From NCBI RefSeq assembly GCF_011386835.1, contig NC_088809.1:20241567-20305566 (forward strand): a stretch of DNA of 64,000 bases, in the 5' to 3' direction. Positions 32,468 to 41,123 of the stretch are shown one piece after another. Source of the DNA: Chrysemys picta bellii (lineage: Eukaryota > Chordata > Testudines > Emydidae). Position numbers and translations under genes: made by a program. The notes beneath the pieces were generated by a model. That model had not been told where the DNA came from. It ran no database searches and worked only from the letters and a program-made list of their open reading frames with translations. Position 1 is the stretch's first letter. Every line of letters begins with the position of its first letter.

Positions 32468-33735
32468 CTGATAACATCAGTTTCCTGTATCAGGGGGTAG
32501 CCGTGTTAGTCTGTATCTACAAAAACAACAAGGAGTCTGGTGGCACCTTAAAAACTAACAGATTTATTTGGGCATAAGCTTTCGTGGGTAAAAATCTCAC
32601 TTCTTCAGATGCAGAGAGTGAAAGTTACAGATGCAGGCATTATATACTGACACATGGAGAGCAGGGAGTTACTTCGCAAGTGGCGAACCAGTGTTGACAG
32701 GGCCAATTCAATCAGGGTGGATGTGATCCACTCCCAATAATAGATGAGGAGGTGTCAATTCCAAGAGAGGAAAAACTGCTTCTGTAATGAGCCAGCCACT
32801 CCCAGTCCCTATTCAAGCCCAGATTAATGGTGTTAAATTTGCAAATGAATTTTAGTTCTGCTGTTTCTCTTTGAAGTCTGTATTTGAAGTTGTTTTGTTC
32901 AAGGATAGTGACTTTTAAATCTGTAATAGAATGACCAGGGAGATTGAAGTGTTCACTTACTGGCTTATGTATGTTACCATTCCTGATGTCCGATTTGTGT
33001 CCATTTATTCTTTTGCGGAGGGACTGTCCGGTTTGGCCAATGTACATGGCAGAGGGGCATTGCTGGCACATGATGGCATGTATAACATTAGTAGATGTGC
33101 TGGTGAATGAGCCCTTGATGGTGTGGCTGATGTGGTTGGGTCCTCTGACGGTGTCGCCAGAGTAGATATGGGGACAGAGTAGGCAACGAGGTTTGCTACA
33201 GGGATTGGTTCCTGGGTTGGTGTTTCTGGGGTGTGGCGTGTAGTTGCTGGTGAGTATTTGCCTCAGGTTGGGGGGTTGTCTGTAAGCGAGGACTGGCCTG
33301 CCTTCCAAGGTCTGTGAGAGTGAGGGATCATTTTCCAGGATAGGTTGTAGATCGTGGATAATGCTCTGGAGAGGTTTTAGCTGGGGGCTGTACGTGATGG
33401 CCAGTGGTGTTCTGTTATTTTCCTTGTTGGGCCTGTCCTGTAGTAGGTGATTTCTGGGTACCCGTCTTGCTCTGTCAGTCTGTTTCCTCACTTCCCCGGG
33501 TGGTATTGTAGTTTTACGAATGCTTGATAAAGATCTTGTAGGTGTTTGTCTCTGTCTGAGGGGTTGGAGCAAATTCGGTTGTATCTTAGGGCTTGGCTGT
33601 AGACAATGGATCGTGTGATGTGTCTTAGATGGAAGCTGGAGGCATGTAGGTACGTATAGCGGTCAGTAGGTTTCCGGTATAGGGTGGTGTTTATGTTTCC
33701 TGTTATTTCTGAGTCTTCTTCCACACACAAAAAGC
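32468..33735 (-). pseudogene. 5'-truncated Penelope-like element, broken frame with GIY-YIG domain
   Basis: The minus strand encodes the C-terminal third of a PLE protein. Motifs NTTLYRKPTDRYTYLHAS (end of the RT region) lie in one frame (about 33690-33490), and the frame then shifts near 33490 to a 286-residue stretch ending near 32712. That stretch contains the CCHH-like segment KPRCLLCPH and the GIY-YIG nuclease motif MYIGQTGQSLRKRINGHK. The 5' RT core is missing. Downstream on the minus strand are the PLE tail and a hammerhead-like motif. Confidence 0.88.
32565..32612 (-). ncRNA. Hammerhead-ribozyme-like motif in PLE tail
   Basis: On the minus strand GCAT, CTGAAGA (32608-32602, matching the CUGANGA core), a GTGAG...CCCAC stem II, GAAA (32583-32580), GCTT and ATGC follow in order. 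GCAT and ATGC form stem I, and the palindromic AGCT would give a very short stem III, as in dimer-acting hammerheads described from Penelope-like elements. Stem II has one A-C mismatch. This is the only copy here in which every core position I can check is intact. Confidence 0.6.
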
Positions 33736-33979
33736 CAAGATCCTTGAAAGCAAACAATGTAGCTATTCCTGTAAGCAACTTTCCCCCCACCTGAGTTTCA
33801 TACAGGAGCTCTGCTCCCAGTGCATGTCCTAGCCCCAGGTAGAGTTCTTAGTTGCCCTGCAGCCTGTGTGTGGCATGTAAGTTCATCAGAGGAGAGAAGC
33901 TGGTCTCCGCTTGTGCCCCTGGGGCAGGGAGTCAGCATTTTGTTTAAAAACAGAGGCAGGGAGATTAAGATAAGAACAT

Positions 33980-34100
33980 AAGAATGGCCCTACTGGGTCA
34001 GACCAAAGGTCCATCTAGCCCAGTGTCTTCTGACAGCGGCCAATGCCAGGTGCCCCAGAGGGAATGAACAGAACAGGTAATCATCAAGTGATCCATATAA
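33980..34100 (+). mobile_element. CR1-type 3' fragment
   Basis: CTGGGTCAGACCAAAGGTCC, CAATGCCAGGTGCCCCAGAG and ATCATCAAGTGATCC identify the same LINE-tail family as 32035-32140. Confidence 0.65.
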
Positions 34101-34789
34101 AAACAGATTGAATAGATTTCCTCCCCATTTAAATATTTATTTTAAAACAGATGAATGTCTGGCCATGGATCATTATGACTAATAGCACATTGTATTCATT
34201 GTCATCCGTACTTTGCTTGGTTAATATATCTATTTCAGCAAAATATTTTTTTTTAAACTTAATAGAAATTGTTTAGATGGTCCCAACCCAGAAAGTCAGA
34301 TCTATAGCTTACATTTCTTAAAGTTTGGGAGACTTCCAGTAAGAGGTTCTGGTTTAGTTCTCTCTTTTTAAAAATAAGTAAATAAAATTAAATTAAAAAC
34401 CTTATAGTTTTAAGCCATGCACTTATCCTGGAAAGTAGCATTACTCAGCTGGTCGAAGGTATTTTGAAAAATGCATCTATAATTTGCAAGCATCCAATAT
34501 CCCACCCAAAAAGCTTTGTTAAAAGAAGATTACGTTTGCAAGTGTAGCTTGTGAAATGAAAGAGAGCTTTGAAGGAAATAGCTCTCTGGGCTGGTAATTA
34601 AATTAAGGATCTGGAAGTGAATACAGAATGCAGGGTACTCAGAAGAAATACAGCCAAGTCCTCTGAGCCAAGGTTACATTCGGAAAAGAGGGAGATATGA
34701 GGGGGGTAGGTGAAAAGAAGGGGCCAAAACCAAGGGAAGGGCTAGCAAGGGTATAGAGAGGTTCTCACTCTACCTGTGATAGTTATGTG

Positions 34790-34920
34790 GCCCCATCACT
34801 GTAGTATCTGAGCGCCTCACAAAGTCTAACCGATTTCTCCTCACAGCCCCTCGGTGAGGTAGAGCTGTGCTATTATCCCCACTATACAGATGGGGCACTG
34901 AGGCACACACAGACTAACAG
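34790..34920 (+). mobile_element. MIR-like SINE fragment
   Basis: ATTATCCCCACTATACAGAT followed by GGGGCACTGAGGCACAC fits the second half of MIR in the orientation where this part is read directly. The identification rests on this phrase only. Confidence 0.5.
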
Positions 34921-34926
34921 CCAGAT

Positions 34927-35042
34927 TTTCAAAGGTATTTAGGCACCTAGTGGAATTTTCAAAAGCACCTAGAAAGTTAGGTGCTTTGTAAACCCCACTA
35001 GATGCCTAGCTGCATTTTGGGGTGCCTAAAAACCTTTGAAAC
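34927..35042. repeat. Imperfect hairpin repeat
   Basis: TTTCAAAGGTATTTAGGCACC faces GGTGCCTAAAAACCTTTGAAA across about 70 bp, with further internal symmetry (CACCTAG/CTAGATGCC). It appears to be a small foldback repeat of unknown class. Confidence 0.65.
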
Positions 35043-35159
35043 ACTGGCCTGAGATCATTCAGGAAGTCCATGGAGAAATAGAACCCAGGTCTCTGCGGGC
35101 TAGCTCTCTCTCCACTGGACAAGCCTTTCTCTCTGCTGCGTGCTGCAAAAAAAGACTTG

Positions 35160-35278
35160 ATGATTCCTTGTTCTGTTCATTCCCTCTGGGGTACCTGGCA
35201 TTGGCCAGTGTCCAAAGACAGGATACTGGGCTAGATGAACCATTGGTCTGACCTAATATGGCCGTTCTTATGTTCTTA
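35160..35278 (-). mobile_element. CR1-type 3' fragment
   Basis: This is an inverted copy of the TGGGTCAGACCAAAGG family (here TTGGTCTGACCTAATATGG), with TTCCCTCTGGGGTACCTGGC. Confidence 0.6.
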
Positions 35279-36940
35279 TTCACTGACACCATTTGTGCGC
35301 TCAGCATCGTTCAGAATATGCCAGAAAATACAGTCCCTGAGCTAATGCGTATAAAATATGTAGCCCTGGATAAGATGGCTCTAAGTATGAAGTGTATAAT
35401 TATTGAACACATGTTAATATCCATGAGTGGAGGCGCTGATGGCAATAGAAGATTTTACCTGATTAAGGCCTGGAAGAGTTGACCATCCAACCTTTTTTTT
35501 TCCGAGAAGAAGAGCTGCCCAGAGCTCCTGTGCCTGTTTATTTTCCTTTCCTGCCTGCAGTGGCCCTGATGTACCTCAGAAGACTCAATTTGTTTTCTCA
35601 ACTTTAAAGTGGATCTGTGATGATTTCAGCCTTCATTCTTAAAGAAAAAGTGAGTTTCTGGCCCTCGTGGCTGTGGAGAAAGATTCAAAATGTGACCCCA
35701 GTGCACCCTCAAGGCTCAAACAGCAGAAAGCAAACAAATAGAACACCAAATCTGTTATTTTTAAACAATCTCATGATTTTTAAGCCAATCTCATGATTTT
35801 TTTGGTGAGCCTGACTCAAAATTTTTGATTTGGGGTTGGCAATACTGGGAAAGTGACTTGAAAGTGTCAGTTTCACTCCTGTTTAAAGTCAGTTTCTAGT
35901 CCAGTATTTGTAGTGAGATATCACCCCTAGAGCCCCAGGCAGATGCAGTATAAAGTTACGGTGCCTTTCCCTAGAAGGGTGTTTCCAAACGTTAAATGAT
36001 CTATTCCAAGCTTGGTGAACTGCGAAAAGTAAATAGCCTAAAGGATAGAAAGTAATCTAGATTTTTCTACAATTGTTTCCATTGTTGTATTCAAGAGTAA
36101 GAATATGCTTTAAATTTTTAAGCCTAATCAGTGTCCCTTAAGTGACATGACACAAGATGTCAGAACATGTTAGTATTAGAGCTGAATGGGTCTAATATTC
36201 ATTTAATTTTCTTTCTGTATATAGGAATTAGATACAGTGCTCCTGTCAGCTAATTTCTAAATTATTGTCTGCAAAAAAAAAAGTAGTTTTCAGGTGCCTA
36301 AGTAGCCCATGTAATCACAGTTAAAGTTGCCACCCATCACCACCAAAATCTGAAATGGGGCCCCTGCATGAACTCCTTTAATTCTTTTTTGAATTCCATT
36401 ATAGTTTTGGACTTCACAACATCCCCTGGCAATGAGTTCCACAGTTCTCATCTGCTCATTTGGCAGATTCTCACACAACCACCTCCGTGTCTTTTCCCAT
36501 GCAGCCAGCTTGGCATGTTACAAGCTCCCTGAGCTCATCCACAAGGTTCCTACCCTGTCTACATTCAAGTCCCTCCTAAAGACCCACCTCAGCCATGCTA
36601 CCTAGAGTGACTCTTGTTGATTTTTATATAAAAAGTGAGTAAGTTGCCTATTGTTATTTCCCTTCCTCAGACCTCTGTTCGTCGGTTGGGAACACCTCCT
36701 ATGAGAGACTGTCCTCATTAAGTATTTGGAAAGTGCCTAATGTATAGTGGGCACCACTGCAAATATATAATGAAGAAGAAGAATAAATCATCTTGGGTCT
36801 GGCTCACTGCTTGTCTCAGAGTGCGTTGGGCATGGAACATGTGGCTGTACTCTGAAAGTGACTATGTCAACATATCAGTCACTCCACTCAGCAGATCAGC
36901 GCAGTATTCAGAGTCATGGTTGCTGATAGAAAGCAACAGA

Positions 36941-37080
36941 GAGTCCTGTGGCACCTTTAAGACTAACAGATGTATTGGAGCATAAGCTTTCGTGGGTGAA
37001 TGCCCACTTCGTCGGATGCATTCACCCACGAAAGCTTATGCTCCAATACATCTGTTAGTCTTAAAGGTGCCACAGGACTC
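36941..37080. repeat. Perfect 63-bp inverted repeat of a PLE tail, 14-bp centre
   Basis: Positions 36941-37003 and 37018-37080 are exact reverse complements, separated by 37004-37017. Each arm is the PLE terminal segment from the hammerhead stem II through GAAAGCTTATGCTCC to the terminal GTGCCACAGGACTC. The spacer holds the rest of the hammerhead core (on the minus strand CCGACGA, a mutated CUGANGA). Confidence 0.95.
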
Positions 37081-37134
37081 AGTCTGGATCTGTAAAAAGC
37101 AACAAACATGGCTACCCCTCTGATACTTGATGGT

Positions 37135-37761
37135 TGCTGATGTTCACCTGCACATCTACCAATGTGGTATATGCCATCATGTGCCAGCAATGCCCCTCTG
37201 CCATGTACATTGGCCAAACCGGACAGTCGCTATGCAAAATAATAAATGAACACAAATCAGACATCAAGAATTGTAATATTCAAAAACCAGTAGGAGAGCA
37301 CTTCAATCTCCCTGGACACTCAATAACAGACTTAAAAGTGGCCATCCTTCAACAAAAAACTTCAAAAATAGACTTCAACGAGAAACTGCAGAACTGGAAT
37401 TAATTTGCCAACTTGACACCATCAAATTAGGCCTGAATAAAGACTGGGAGTGGCTGGGTCACTACAAAAAATTATTTTCCCTCTGATACTCACACCTTCT
37501 TGTCAACTTGGAAATGGGCCACATCTACCATGATTTTATTGGCCTTGTTAGCACTGACCCCCCCACTTGGTAAGGCAACTCCCATCTTTTCATGTGCTGT
37601 GTATTTATACCTGCCTAATGTATTTTCCACTCCATGCATCTGATGAAGTGGGTTATAGCCCACAAAAGCTTATGCCCAAATAAATTTGTTAGTCTCTAAG
37701 GTGCCACAAGGACTCCTCGTTGTTGTTACTGATACAGACTAAAATGGCTACCACTCTGAAA
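37135..37761 (+). pseudogene. Penelope-like element 3' fragment with GIY-YIG domain and tail
   Basis: The plus strand encodes a partial PLE C-terminus (CTSTNVVYAIMCQQCPSAMY followed by IGQTGQSL and HKSDIKN) up to a broken frame near 37403. The non-coding tail follows, with GGTAAGGCAACTCCCATC, the hammerhead-like GCATCTGATGAAGTGGG and the terminal AAGGTGCCACAAGGACTCCT. The RT region is absent and frameshifts are present. Confidence 0.85.
37637..37676 (+). ncRNA. Degenerate hammerhead-like motif
   Basis: GCAT, CTGATGA, a good GTGGG/CCCAC stem II, then AAAA in place of the essential GAAA, followed by GCTT ATGC. The G12-to-A change should abolish activity. Confidence 0.55.
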
Positions 37762-38635
37762 CCTAGTGAAATAGTGTTTCCTAATATCCAACCTAGACCT
37801 CCCCCACTGCAACTTGAGACCATTGCTCCTTGTTCTATCATCTGCCACCACTGAGAACAGCCGAGCTCCATCCTCTTTGGAACCCCCTTCAGGTAGTTGA
37901 AGGTTGCTATCAAATCCCCCCTCACTCTTCTCTTCTCCAGACTAAACAAGCCCAGTTCCCTCAGCCTCTCCTCATAAGTCATGTGCCCCAGCTCCCTAAT
38001 AATTTTCGTTGCCCTCTGTTGGACTCTCTCCAATTTGTCCACATCCCTTCTGTAGTGGGGGGACCAAAACTGGACGTAATACTCCAGATGTGGCCTCACC
38101 AGTGCCGAATAGAGGGGAATAATCACGTCCCTTGATCTGCTGGCAATGCTCCTACTAATACAGCCCAATATGCCATTAGCCTTCTTGGCAACAAGGGCAC
38201 ACTGCCGACTCATAGCCAGCTTCTCATCCACTGTAATCCCCAGGTCCTTTTCTGCAGAACTGCTGCTTAGCCACTCGGTTCCCAGCCTGTAGCAGTGCAT
38301 GGGATTCTTCCGTCCTAAGTGCAGGACTCTGTTGAACCTTGTTGAACCTCACTAGATTTCTTTTGGCCCAATCCTCCAATTTGTCTAGGTCACTCTAGAT
38401 CCTGTCCCTACCCGCCAGCATATCTACCTCTCCTCCCAGCTTAGTGTCATCCACAACCTTGCTGAGGGTGCAGTCTATCCCATCATCCAGATAATAAAGA
38501 TGTTGAACAAAACTGGCCCCAGGACCGACCCTGGGCCACTCTGCTTGATTCTGGCTGCCAACTAGACATTGAGCCGTTGATCACTACCCGTTGAGCCTGA
38601 CAATCTAGCCAGTTTTCTATCCACCTATCTATCGG
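37762..38635 (-). pseudogene. CR1 LINE ORF2 fragment (RT C-terminal part)
   Basis: The minus strand encodes a stretch starting [20 protein letters not shown] and containing [20 protein letters not shown] and [20 protein letters not shown], the C-terminal part of CR1 reverse transcriptase. It is collinear with the intact copy at about 47371-48240. It is truncated at both ends and contains frameshifts. Confidence 0.9.
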
Positions 38636-38892
38636 TAGAACTCAGCAGTTCCTGGCTCCCTGGACTATGTTCCTCTGCTAGAGGAGCCTCTCTGTGCAGC
38701 ACTCAAAAGGTGAATGAAACATACCTCTTCAAGGTTAACTCCCCATCTCCTTCAGCACTGTGGGTCCACACTTCTGAGCGATCCTGTTTTGTCTTTGTAT
38801 TGCAAACTCCACCCTGTCTAATCAAATCAGTAGCACTAGGACCCAGGGGCAGAGCAGCAGGGACACGGAGTGGGGCAGGTAGTGAAATAAAC

Positions 38893-39365
38893 TTAGGACA
38901 GGAAGTTTCTTTCAGCGCTTGGGAGGCGGGAAGTTTAGATCAGTTCATATTGGATCCTTGTCTGCTTCAGCAGAGCGAACTCAGAAGAGAAACAGAAACA
39001 AGGTCAGACTCATTTCTCCCGGGCTGTGTGGGGAGGAGCGCAGACAGCACCCCCTGCACACAGATATGTGCCTGCGGTGTATATTTCAATTCTTATTAAT
39101 CCCATTAGTGATTTTAAGCTGCTGTCACACAGATCCGAAATCTAAGTTAAAAAACTCGTGGGCAAATCTCCTGCTCAGGAATACTGGAGTAAGATCCGTT
39201 ACGTCATTGCAATAAGTCGAGAATTTATGTTACCGAGAGCAGCATTTTGTCTCTTGGTGTTTATTGGGTCTGAGTCTCATTTATACCAAGATCACTTTAC
39301 ACCGCAAAGGAATTGTGCCATTAATTTCCATGGGGCCGGGATTTCACCCTAGGAGGGTAAAGCAG
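38893..39365 (+). repeat. Promoter block, copy B (CpG-depleted duplicate with ISRE-like motif)
   Basis: This block is collinear with 31453-31880 (shared TTTCTCCCGGGCTGTGTGGG at about 39014-39033). Relative to copy A it has lost many CpGs, and the donor GGTGAGTGA has become ATTAGTGA. It contains GAAACAGAAAC at 38989-38999, which fits the ISRE core GAAANNGAAAC, and AGTTTCTTTC at 38904-38913, an IRF-type motif. It ends about 670 bp upstream of the first Schlafen coding exon. Confidence 0.65.
38989..38999 (+). promoter_or_regulatory. ISRE-like motif
   Basis: GAAACAGAAAC matches the interferon-stimulated response element core. It lies within promoter copy B about 1 kb upstream of the Schlafen start codon. 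Mammalian Schlafens are type I interferon-induced, so function is plausible but unproven. Confidence 0.5.
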
Positions 39366-39410
39366 CCACCGGTGCCAGAACTGGGCAGACCAGGGAGCCA
39401 TGCCCTACAT

Positions 39411-39560
39411 GTCCTATGGTCACCCTACTTTGTTAAAAAGTAGGGTGACCATATTTCCCAAAGGGAAAAATGGGGGCAGGAAGAGGCGGGGCAGAGGTGG
39501 GGTCTTGGGGGAAGGGGTGGAGTGGGGACGGGGCCTGGGATAGAGCGGGGGGTCAAATAA
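39411..39560. mobile_element. Fragments of the TAGGGTGACC-type hAT MITE
   Basis: GGTCACCCTACTTTGTT and, inverted just after, AGTAGGGTGACCATATTT show two facing ends of the MITE family that is complete at 54930-55052. The remainder is purine-rich. Confidence 0.5.
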
Positions 39561-40026
39561 CCCCAGGGAAATGAGGAAGCCGGTGTCTATGTACCCACTT
39601 ACTATAAGGATAGTTACCTCTTGCTTAACACTCAACAGTAGTTCTCATCTTCTGGTAACCTCTGTCACATCCCTCTGCATGGTTTCATCCAGAATAATTC
39701 CAACACTGTTTCAGTAGATTGAACTCCCTAGGCAATAGATTTTATAACCCTTAACCAGCGTCTTGGCTTTGCATCCTTTCCATTTGGTCTCTTTGTTACA
39801 ATAATTTTATACAAAGCTTTTTTTTTTTTTCACTTTGGCCATATGTGAATAGCTGCATTATTTATAATTGCATTTTAATAACATTAGAATTAAAAATAAA
39901 ATGACCCCATCAGAGTGAAAGGTTTACCTTCTCAGAAGAAGGTACTTTCATGGGACATCCAGGTAGTGTCCTCTTGCTGCCCACACCTGTTGTTTTAAGT
40001 GAGAATTATCCTCTCTCTTGTTTCAG

Positions 40027-41123
40027 ACACAGGATGGCCATGGAGGAGGAGTATCCATGTGTGGACCCGAACACTAACTATCCTGATGTGGTTGTAAAAG
40101 TTGGAAAAGTAATTTTTGGTGAGACATACAGGAAGGAAAGGAACAAACAACAGAGCAAGAAGAAACAGAGAGATAATATCTCCCAAGCAGCGTGTGCATT
40201 GTTGAACTCAGGAGGAGGTTTGATAGAGGCAGAGATTGAAAATGAGGGCTACAATGAAGGAGATGGACTTGGGAAGGATATAGAAGATTCCCTTATAGAA
40301 CTTATTCCATCTCAAATGTTTGCAGACTACTTTGAAAGCATTAAGCAAAACAGCAAACTTTTAATCTTTGTTAAATCATGGAGAATTGAAGTTTCATCTT
40401 CATCTGATATTTCATCTTCATCTCAGATTTGCAGCCTGAAAACAGGCTTGTACCAAAGATGTGGCACTTCTGTTAAACTCATGAATTCTAGTGTTGCTGC
40501 ACAATTTTTCAAAAGGAAGAAAGAGTGTTCCAGGAGAAGATCTGATGAGACAGAGCAAGGAGCTGAGAGAGCTGTACTGAATGGTGTTGAGGAAGAACAT
40601 GACTCTATTGAAAATATTTTTAATGTACAGCACCTCACCCAGGGTGAGAAGCTGAACTTCTCTGAGTCAACGCGTGTTGACTATAAAGAGTTTCCTTCCA
40701 CAGATAACCTGAACATCATCCAGAAAGACATTGAAGACAAATTACCAAAGTATATCTCTGCTTTTGCAAACACACAGGGGGGATATTTATTTTTTGGAGT
40801 GGATGATGAGAGGAAAGTTGTTGGTTGTAGAAAAGAGACTGTAACATACATTGAATTACTCAGGATAGTAGAGCGTGGCAGGCAGAAGGTGCGGCACGTC
40901 TTACATTTCTGCAGTTCTCAGCCAGAACTGATTGTTGTCCCTAAAATCCTGAATGTATGGGATAATACGGGAAACTTGTATGGCTATGTATGTGCTGTGA
41001 AAATTAAGCCATTTTGTTGCGCTGTGTTTTTGCATAATCCTGACTCGTGGATTGTGAAGGATGACCGGTTTGAAAGATTGATGGCCAAGGACTGGATGGA
41101 CCTGATGACAACATCTGACCCAG
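40027..41123 (+). CDS. SLFN: Schlafen exon 2 (start codon, N-terminal core)
   Basis: The acceptor TTGTTTCAG precedes ACACAGG and the ATG at 40034. The exon encodes residues 1-363 plus one base, ending at CCCAG|GTCAAA, a weaker donor. The frame stays open 32 bases further to a stop at 41153, so intron retention would yield a short protein of 373 residues. An in-frame extension upstream of the acceptor lacks conserved sequence, which supports the chosen start. Confidence 0.92.

Larger units (their letters stand above)
31655..40026 (+). other. SLFN: Schlafen intron 1 / upstream region
   Basis: The stretch is filled by repeats: three PLE-derived segments, a CR1 fragment, LINE tails, MIR-like sequence and the duplicated promoter block B. 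No further protein-coding exon is supported. Between 34140 and 34780, and between 35500 and 36280, I see nothing recognisable. Confidence 0.55.

Noticed and set aside
36941..37080. CRISPR-like or viral inverted structure
   Set aside because: The arms are PLE tails recognisable from the full element; there is no repeat-spacer pattern.
31453..39365. Interpretation of the duplicated promoter blocks as one full segmental duplication
   Set aside because: Only the promoter-like blocks align; the sequence between and around them does not, so a whole-gene duplication is not supported by this window alone.
39950..40033. Upstream in-frame ATG extending the Schlafen N-terminus by 28 residues
   Set aside because: It lies before the splice acceptor at 40026 and has no similarity to Schlafen N-termini; the ATG at 40034 fits family and splice site.
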